A stretch of DNA of 64,000 nucleotides. Source: Methanobacterium_C sp963845285 (GTDB taxonomy: Archaea > Methanobacteriota > Methanobacteria > Methanobacteriales > Methanobacteriaceae). Below the pieces are notes generated by a model that saw only the letters and a program-made list of their open reading frames with translations, searched no databases and was not told where the DNA came from. Location: NCBI GenBank assembly GCA_963845285.1, contig CAWJRO010000010.1, forward strand, positions 37,184-101,183. Direction: 5' to 3'. Position numbers and translations under genes: made by a program. Positions 18,158 through 24,319 of this stretch are shown here, piece after piece (within the stretch, counting starts at the first letter, position 1; each line of letters begins with the position of its first letter).

Positions 18158-18435
18158 TTCTAGTCAATTATTTTATCGTAACAATACTTGTGAATGTAAA
18201 TAATTAAGGTAATTAAAAATCAAAATATTAAATTTATGAATAATATAAATATAAAAAGAATAACTAAATGATTTTATAAAAAAATGAGTTTATTTTAAAG
18301 ATTCCAAAAATGTACCTAAACAAACTTTTTGCAAATTTGCAAAGATGCTTCTGTCCCTTTAATGAGTTGATACTTTTTTATAATTAAGTACCAAAAGTTT
18401 TACACTATTCATATGAATAAACCTGAAAAAAGTAG

Positions 18436-18499
18436 TTTAATCAGACTAAAGTTTAATCAGACTAAAGTTTAATCAGACTAAAGTTTAATCAGACTAAAG
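18436..18499. repeat. tandem repeat, four 16-bp units
   Basis: Four copies of TTTAATCAGACTAAAG in a row, expanded from a single copy of that motif in dispersed repeat A. The MITE insertion point falls exactly at the end of the fourth unit. Confidence 0.9.
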
Positions 18500-18605
18500 A
18501 GGTTGTCCCATAATTCAAAATTTACAAAAAAATAAGGATAAATAAACCTTTAAATTCAAAAATAAGCAAAATTATATATGTCACAAATAATTATGAGACA
18601 GCCTC
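18499..18605 (+). mobile_element. MITE copy 4 (TSD TAAA, nested)
   Basis: Starts GAGGTTGTCCCATAATTC and ends ATTATGAGACAGCCTC. Flanked by TAAA on both sides. Removing it and one TAAA restores the uninterrupted sequence seen in dispersed repeat A copies 1 and 3. Confidence 0.93.
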
Positions 18606-19065
18606 TAAAGAACAGTTTAATTGGACTTACTATCTCAACAAGTTTACTAAGTTAGTTCCTTAACTATAATTGAAAACAATAGATATAATAAATGTAATAT
18701 TTGTTTTACTAAGTTACCTTATTCTGGCATCGATAATTCAAATTTGGATATTGACAAAGTTACACCACAAATTATATATGTTATAAAAACATATATATAA
18801 TAGAACCTAGAAACAGTTTAATGTTTTATTTTTTATATTAAATTATATAACTTTTTATAATTATATGAATTCCAATATTGGAATGTGGGATAATCAGGGA
18901 GAATGGTTTTAATTGAGTTAAATCACCCAAACTATGATCATAACACTTTATGTTCATTTGATTTACCCCAAATTTCATTATATATCAAAAGGAGGGATTT
19001 GAATGTTAAATAGTAATAGTTCTATGATCCAGAAGTTAACCATGCCACATAAAGGAGGGGTAGAA

Positions 19066-19557
19066 ATGCTTAGTGATCCTGCAGTTCAAGAAATTTTAAT
19101 GGATATCACCAGTGATAAGAATACTCTTTCAATAGTTGAATGTATGTTGGATGGTAAAACAAGTGAGGAAGAGATTTCAGAAAAACTTGAAATAAAGTTA
19201 AACATCGTAAGGAAGGTGTTGTACAAATTATACGATGCAAGAGTAGCAACTTACAAGAGGAGCAAGGACCCTGAAACACAATGGTTCATTTACAATTGGA
19301 GATTTGAAGAAGAGAAAGTATTCGAGATAATAAACAAAAAACATGAGAAGTTTTCAAGGGAAATTGAAAAGTCCCTAAAGTATGAAGAAGGAAATATGTT
19401 CTTTTGGTGTCTTGCCAATGGTCACAGATACAATTTTGAAGAAGCATCAAAAAACAACTTTGAATGTCCGAAATGTGGAGGTACACTTGAATATCAAGAT
19501 AACTCTACCATAATACTGGAACTGAAACAGATGATGGGAAAAAATCAGACAGCTTAA
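19066..19557 (+). CDS. tfe: transcription initiation factor E, alpha subunit
   Basis: Archaeal TFE, which stabilises the open complex with TBP, TFB and RNA polymerase. The 163-residue form begins with the winged-helix domain (SDPAVQEILMDITSD, SEKLEIKLNIVRKVLYKLYD) and ends with a zinc-ribbon region, Cys115 and then CPKC at 134-137. The usual first CxxC reads CLANGHRY here, so residue 118 is Asn and only three Cys remain; His120 may be the fourth ligand. ATG 19066 has GGAGGGGTAGAA ahead. An in-frame ATG at 19003 also has GGAGGGATTTGA and would add 21 residues, so two products are possible. Confidence 0.9.
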   Translation: MLSDPAVQEILMDITSDKNTLSIVECMLDGKTSEEEISEKLEIKLNIVRKVLYKLYDARVATYKRSKDPETQWFIYNWRFEEEKVFEIINKKHEKFSREIEKSLKYEEGNMFFWCLANGHRYNFEEASKNNFECPKCGGTLEYQDNSTIILELKQMMGKNQTA

Positions 19558-19834
19558 ACTTTTTAGGTATATTTGATTTTAGCATATAAAACACAATTAA
19601 ACAAGTAATTTACTAAACTTTTGAACAATGAGTTCAATTAATATGTATTATTAATTATATTCCATTTGACAGTGCCTTCCATTTGCAATATTATAGTTCA
19701 TCAAACCCTTTTTTTAAAGCCTATATAAATATTAAAATAATTGTTTAGACGTTAAATTTCTTTTCCAGTGATACTTGATTTAATGATCGTAAGTTATAAT
19801 TAAACACCATGAGTTTTGCTAACGTCTCTTTTAA
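19558..19834. other. intergenic region
   Basis: Short AT-rich region between tfe and the convergent DUF488 remnant. No gene recognised. Confidence 0.5.
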
Positions 19835-20187
19835 TCACCATGGGCTTTTTTTAAGTAATTCCATCAAAACCAGTGCATTATTATGCTTTTCGTCTTTGCA
19901 GAATATACTAAAGTCAATGTGTCATTAAACTTTTTTATAAGCTTTAAGTTGTCAATGAGCTCTGATTTCTCTTCAGGTTCATCCAGATATTTAGTCCTAA
20001 ACTCATTCTATCTTTCAGGTTCATGTGCAAACCACTTTCTAAGTTCGTTACTGGGTGTGATTTCTTTCATCCACATATCCAACTTTGCATCCTTTTTGGA
20101 CACTCTTCTAGGCCACAATCTATCCACCAGAACTCTAAAGCCATCATTTTGTCTAGGAGGCAGATAAACCCTTTTGATATTGATCAT
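19835..20187 (-). pseudogene. DUF488 family protein remnant
   Basis: Reading the minus strand from ATG 20187 gives a DUF488-type sequence: VYLPPRQNDGFRVLVDRLWP, then MWMKEITPSNELRKWFAHEP. A TAG replaces the expected Trp after EPER, and the frame resumes with NEFRTKYLDEPEEKSELI. A second lesion, a one-base shift after TLVYSAK, moves to a frame reading DEKHNNALVLMELLKKSPW and the natural stop at 19835. With a nonsense mutation and a frameshift, the gene is inactive. The family function is not established. Confidence 0.85.
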
Positions 20188-20451
20188 ATCATTTATTATG
20201 TGGAAAATGTTATTTTAATTTTTATTTTTAGATAATCTTATCAATTTTTCTTTATAAGATCATGATTTTGTACATGAAATAAGTAAAAACTAGTTACAAT
20301 GTAAAAAATAATATAAAAAATAATGAATATTATTCAAAGTGCCAATGAATATTTATTTAATCCTATTATAACTGATGATTTTATAATTAAGATGACCCAA
20401 CAGACTAAATTTTATTTGGGAACTATATCTTCTATTGAATATCTTTTGTAC

Positions 20452-20877
20452 TTATTTTTTAATAGTTGTTAACCATCCAAGTACTTCATCAGCGATATAC
20501 TCAGAAATATCTTCAATCCAATCCTTTTCACTCCATTTGCATACTTCTCCTTCATCAATATCACCAACCACATCTTCTATACGGTCTTGATCAGTATAAC
20601 CTCCCATCTCAGATTCACAGAAACTAAAATCCTTATCATGATCATCAAATAAAATATCCCATGTTTGCGAATTTCTAAGTTCCCAATACCAGTAATAGTT
20701 TTTAACGGTTTCTTCATCAACATCCTGCTTATCAAATGCCTCTTCTTCTTCATAACCAACGATCAGTATATTATCATTGTTTAAATAGATGTGTTTCTCC
20801 CAAATATCTTTAGTTCCTTGTATCTTCTCTAATTCTGTTTTTTCTATCTTATTTACAAGTTCTTTTTTGTCAATCAT
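20452..20877 (-). CDS. hypothetical acidic protein
   Basis: A 141-residue, strongly acidic soluble protein with many Asp/Glu and Trp residues (YYWYWELRNSQTWDILFDD, KWSEKDWIEDISEYIADEV). No signal peptide, membrane segment or known family was recognised. The ATG follows GGGGGTAATTAAAA, a good ribosome binding site, which supports it being a real gene. It lies between two decayed genes in the accessory region. Confidence 0.6.
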   Translation of the reverse strand: MIDKKELVNKIEKTELEKIQGTKDIWEKHIYLNNDNILIVGYEEEEAFDKQDVDEETVKNYYWYWELRNSQTWDILFDDHDKDFSFCESEMGGYTDQDRIEDVVGDIDEGEVCKWSEKDWIEDISEYIADEVLGWLTTIKK

Positions 20878-21011
20878 TTTTAATTACCCCCATCTCGCCA
20901 GAACACACTTCTTGATACTATAATTTAATTATTATCATTAATTAAGATTCTTATTATAAACTGAAAAACGGGCATCAAGTTGTAAAATTTAAATTAAACT
21001 TTTATTCATCA

Positions 21012-21895
21012 TTACCATCTAAATCTTACCCATACTGGACTTCTTGGCGAACCTTTGACTATTTCCTGTATTCTAATCTCGGCCAGTAAAGGTTTGCTTG
21101 TAATCAATACCTCTGATTCAACTTCAGGTGGTAAAGTTATATCCAAGGGCCCCCCTGTTTTTTTCAAGAATTTTTAATATATCTTTTCTCTGCTGGTCTG
21201 TGAAACCTGTGCTACCTTTCCAAAGTATTTTCCATCTTTTTTAAGAATCAATGCTCCAAATGGTATGCTGCCCGTACTTTTTGTGCCTCTTACCACATAC
21301 ACGTTCAATGTATCTTCTCTTTTGATTTTTATTCACTGGCCGGATCTTTTCCGGGCTCATATTTAGAAAAAGCATTTTTAAGAACATTTCCCTCAAATCC
21401 ATCTTTTAGATACTCTAAGAAATGTTTTCTCACAGTTTGATTATCAACCTTTAAGAATGGGACTATGCGCATACGATCATTCATATAAACCGCATCAATC
21501 AATACTTTTTTTGTGCTTTATCAAAGGCTTGGATATAAGATCTTCCCCTTTTCCATGGGATGATATCAAATATATTGTAGGTGGCCGGGATCTTTTTGGA
21601 TAAGATATGTATTTTAAATTTGTTTTCTACATTACGTTTCAAAAGGTCACGAAATCTTCCAGGAACTGTTATTTCACCATCAATTACCCATTTATCATCG
21701 TTCATATTTTTTGTTAAAGCTTGCGTGATCTCAGGGAATTTTTTTGAAACATGAATATGCCTTCGGGTCTATAAGCTTATTCTATCTTTTTTACGTGAGG
21801 CTATTGTTTTTCCCATCATATTTAGGCTCACTTATCCATGTACTCGTTAACTGAACTTGCGGACCTGTGAGCTTACAAAGCATGGGGTCGTTCAT
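21012..21895 (-). pseudogene. ATP-dependent DNA ligase remnant
   Basis: Minus-strand fragments in order match an ATP-dependent DNA ligase: EPKYDGKTIASRKKDRISL (motif I with the AMP-accepting Lys), a stop, then WVIDGEITVPGRF (motif III) and TYNIFDIIPW. A frameshift leads to VLIDAVYMNDRMRIVPFL, then GFEGNVLKNAFSKYEPGKD (motif IV). A further shift gives VVRGTKSTGSIPFGALILKK, and after another break near a G-run come LLAEIRIQEIVKG and SPRSPVWVRFRW in the OB-fold. All domains are present but at least one stop and three frameshifts make it inactive. Short LigD-like ligases are the nearest type. Confidence 0.88.
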
Positions 21896-22134
21896 ATTTT
21901 TTTCCTTTCCAAATCCGGGATTTAATAAAAAAGTGAAAAATAATGCGCAAATAAGATGTTAATTTATGTCCCAGCATCTTTACCAGTTTTTTTTCGATGG
22001 ATATTGTTTAAGAGAGTTTAATTTAAGATATTTGTATTTAATCTCCCAGCTTTGTTGAATCAAAAATGAGTAATATATTATATGGTTATTGGATGTTTTA
22101 GGTAAATGGGGTATTAATAAAAAAAGGGTATGAG
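21896..22134. other. intergenic region
   Basis: AT-rich sequence upstream of the ligase remnant (on its coding strand). Nothing gene-like was recognised. Confidence 0.4.
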
Positions 22135-22161
22135 GTCCTTTCATAAATGATTTGAAAGGAC
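22135..22161. terminator. hairpin near the 3' end of the peptidoglycan-binding gene
   Basis: GTCCTTTCA, a 9-nt loop, then TGAAAGGAC form a perfect 9-bp stem. It is followed on the plus strand by TTTTTATTTT, and on the minus strand a T-run follows after about 10 nt. It lies about 40 bp beyond the stop at 22200. Archaeal termination mainly uses T-runs, so the role of the stem is uncertain. Confidence 0.5.
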
Positions 22162-22199
22162 TTTTTATTTTGGTTATTATTTTTACGTATTTTTAAGTG

Positions 22200-22949
22200 T
22201 TATGTTTTTGTTAATTGCCAGCGTGGGCTGTATTCTTTTTCATAACCTGATACGCCATCATAATCGACACCTGTCACTGTGGAAGTTAATTCTCCTCCGT
22301 CAGCACCTTTGGGATTGTATTCAAGTACTCCCCACTGACCGGATGATGGGTCGTAGTTTAACCATGTTACATAGTACCATTGGTATGCGTATCCTGAGTC
22401 AAAAGCCCCTGTAGGCATGAACCATCCGCTGATAGTTTTTTGTGATGATGATGATGATGATGTTGTTGATGTTACTTTTGCTTTTGCTGCTGTTACTGCT
22501 GTTGTTTGTGTGTTTTCAGTGTTTGCTGTTGTTTTTGTAGCTGCTTGGGTTGTTGCTGTTGTTTGGTTGTTTGTTGTTCCTGTAATTGGATTTACACCTG
22601 TTAATGTTTTCATTGCGTTTTCTGTTTGTGTTGATACCCAGCCGTCAACTGTTATGTTGGCTTTTGTTTGGAAGAGTTTTACTGCTTGTTGTGTGTATGA
22701 GCCGAAGGATCCGTCGATTGCTCCTGTGTAGTAGCCTTGATTTTTGAGCCATTTTTGTAGTTCAATTACTTGGTCTCCGCTTGCACCTAACTGTAAACCG
22801 TTGTCGGTAACCGCGTTTGTTCCGACGTTGCTTTGATTTAAATTTGTATTTATACCATTATTTTGAGTGTCAGCTGCTCCCGCAAGGGGTAAAGCGCTGA
22901 ACATCACACACAACATTAATGCGGTTGTGTATGTAATTTTTCTATTAAT
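22200..22949 (-). CDS. secreted peptidoglycan-binding-like protein, probable ATT start
   Basis: A secreted cell-wall protein. From the ATT at 22949 it is 249 residues: signal peptide (NRKITYTTALMLCVMF, then LPLAGAAD), one PG_binding_1 domain (GDQVIELQKWLKNQGYY, GSFGSYTQQAVKLFQTKA, VDGWVSTQTENAM), a Thr/Ser-rich linker, and a C-terminal domain with WLNYDPSSGQWGVLEYNPKG and GELTSTVTGVDYDG shared with the protein at 12695. An in-frame ATG at 22973 exists, but no ribosome binding site precedes it and the strong GGAGG would then lie inside the coding region, 7 nt before the ATT. The ATT start is therefore preferred but unproven. The likely ligand is pseudomurein. Confidence 0.82.
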   Translation of the reverse strand: MNRKITYTTALMLCVMFSALPLAGAADTQNNGINTNLNQSNVGTNAVTDNGLQLGASGDQVIELQKWLKNQGYYTGAIDGSFGSYTQQAVKLFQTKANITVDGWVSTQTENAMKTLTGVNPITGTTNNQTTATTQAATKTTANTENTQTTAVTAAKAKVTSTTSSSSSSQKTISGWFMPTGAFDSGYAYQWYYVTWLNYDPSSGQWGVLEYNPKGADGGELTSTVTGVDYDGVSGYEKEYSPRWQLTKT

Positions 22950-22973
22950 TGTACCGCCTCCACGTCCGAACAT

Positions 22974-23680
22974 TTTTTTTTAATTTTTTTTTATGTAAGG
23001 ACTTTCTTTTGGCACTCCCTTTGATAACTTCAACCTCACATATAAAGGCTTTGGTTAATTTCTAAAAAAAAGACGCGTATAGAACTCTTTTTTTAATTTA
23101 AGACACTCTAAGAGTATATTGAAATAGCTCATTAAAGATTAGCTATCTCTGTTCTTATTTTCAGTAAATTGACACATTTCAAACCTTAATTTCAAAAAAA
23201 AGCGTTCAACAAACACATTTACCACACTTCCTAATACCAGAGAACACTCCCCAAGCTAACCCAAAACATGATACCAATAACTAAGCTTAAATAAGAAGTT
23301 AATTACAAAATAAACATTTTAAAATTTTATTTAAATGATTTAACAACCTCTAAACCATTAACGCAATTTTCACGTTTTTTAAGAAAAATAAGCCCAAATA
23401 ACCCAAATAACCTCATACCATAATTAATTTAACTATTATTCAAAAAATTTACTTGGAATAATTAATGATTTAAAGAAGGACACTTAAAATAAAATACCTC
23501 CACAAACTTTTTAACAACTGTACATAATCCATTATTAACCTTTAATAATTTAATAAGTTTAATTGGAAGTTTTAATGAAAATAAAACTGTTTTATCACTT
23601 TAAAATTTTCTTAAACTTTAATTAAAGACCTAATAAAATAAAACTGGAATAAAAATTTAAAATAAAACAATCCGAGAATT
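22974..23680. other. intergenic region upstream of the secreted protein gene
   Basis: About 700 bp without a supportable gene. The minus-strand promoter of the 22200 gene is at the left end. Further right the sequence is AT-rich with no recognised feature until dispersed repeat A copy 3. Confidence 0.55.
23039..23047 (-). promoter_or_regulatory. candidate TATA box for the peptidoglycan-binding gene
   Basis: Minus strand CTTTATATG, preceded by AACCAAAG, lies about 90 nt upstream of the ATT at 22949. The predicted leader is about 60-70 nt, similar to that of the gene at 9151. Assigned by sequence only. Confidence 0.4.
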
Positions 23681-23756
23681 ATAGTCAAGGAAATAACTTA
23701 TTAAACTTGTTGAGATAATAAACTCCAATTAAATTGTTATTTAGTCTGATTAAACC
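23681..23756 (-). repeat. dispersed repeat A, copy 3 (partial)
   Basis: The reverse complement reads TTTAATCAGACTAAATAAC, TTTAATTGGAGTTTATTATC, CTCAACAAG and CCTTGACTAT, matching the right half of copies 1 and 2. It has no MITE at the insertion site of copy 2. It lies next to the palindrome upstream of the copper-associated genes. Confidence 0.75.
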
Positions 23757-23794
23757 GATGTTAGTTACTATACAACAGGATAGTGTATAACATC
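23757..23794. promoter_or_regulatory. imperfect palindrome upstream of the Cys-Cys peptide gene
   Basis: GATGTTA-N3-ACTAT and its mirror ATAGT-N3-TAACATC form a 38-bp dyad with 12 of 15 paired positions per arm. A TATA box (TTTATATAA, near 23812-23819) follows 18 bp later, and the small gene starts at 23861. The position suits an operator bound by a dimeric regulator, possibly metal-responsive given copA downstream. The regulator is unknown. Confidence 0.55.
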
Positions 23795-23860
23795 AGCAAC
23801 TGTACTTGATTTTTATATAATTAATTTCATTTGTATATTAATACAAGGTGAGGTGGAAAA

Positions 23861-23956
23861 ATGTTAGTTAAATTTGATATCCAACATTTCTGTTGCGGTC
23901 CAAAAGGCAGCCAGATTGAATTAAGCTATGGAGAAATGATGGATGTAGAAGATTAA
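23861..23956 (+). CDS. 31-residue Cys-Cys protein upstream of copA
   Basis: A 31-residue soluble peptide with the central motif HFCCGPKGSQIELSYGE and an acidic C-terminal tail (MMDVED). ATG 23861 follows GAGGTGGAAAA, a strong ribosome binding site, and a TATA box and palindrome lie just upstream, so it is very probably a real gene. The adjacent cysteines and neighbouring copper ATPase suggest a metal-related or redox role, which is inference. No family was recognised. Confidence 0.65.
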   Translation: MLVKFDIQHFCCGPKGSQIELSYGEMMDVED

Positions 23957-24319
23957 TAAATTTTATTATTTTTTTAAGTAATTCAACTTGTTAAAATTGT
24001 CCAGTAAGATTTTAAAATTGTAATATGAATTTAATCAATTTCTAAAAATCAAACTTTATAAATTAATTGTTAAAAAAGATTTTAAGAGAGTTTAGGTATT
24101 GAATGGATCTAAATGAAAATTGAAAGCGGCATATAATGTTTAAGATAAACCAGATACAAAATAATGTCCCTTGAAATCCATCAATAGAGATAAAAATCCA
24201 TCAATAGGGATAATAATCTAAACATGAATAAAAATTAGTAAGTTAACACCTAATAAATTAACAGGCATGACAACAAGGTCATAAAATTAATTATAATTAA
24301 ACGAAATTTAGAGGGAAAA
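23957..24319. other. intergenic region before copA
   Basis: About 360 bp. It includes two near-identical short direct repeats around 24178-24225 (AAATCCATCAATAGAGATAA and AAATCCATCAATAGGGATAA) and the copA ribosome binding site GAGGG. No gene was recognised. Confidence 0.5.

Larger units (their letters stand above)
18382..18667 (+). repeat. dispersed repeat A, copy 2 (interrupted by a MITE)
   Basis: Matches copy 1 at 11621-11750 on both sides of the MITE at 18499-18605. Landmarks are AATAAACCTGAAAAA, GAACAGTTTAATTGGACTTA, CTCAACAAG and CCTTAACTAT. It also contains an expanded 16-bp tandem array. Confidence 0.85.
18158..19065. other. intergenic region with nested repeats
   Basis: Contains dispersed repeat A copy 2 with a 16-bp tandem array and an inserted MITE (separate entries). 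The remaining sequence before tfe is AT-rich and includes several TATA-like stretches, none assignable with confidence. Confidence 0.5.

Noticed and set aside
19883..20235. Plus-strand ORFs of 94 and 70 codons
   Set aside because: They are antisense to the DUF488 remnant, which has clear family resemblance on the minus strand.
22417..22731. A 104-codon hydrophobic plus-strand ORF
   Set aside because: It is antisense to the Thr/Ser-rich linker of the secreted peptidoglycan-binding protein; its Val/Ala/Phe runs arise from that repeat-like sequence.
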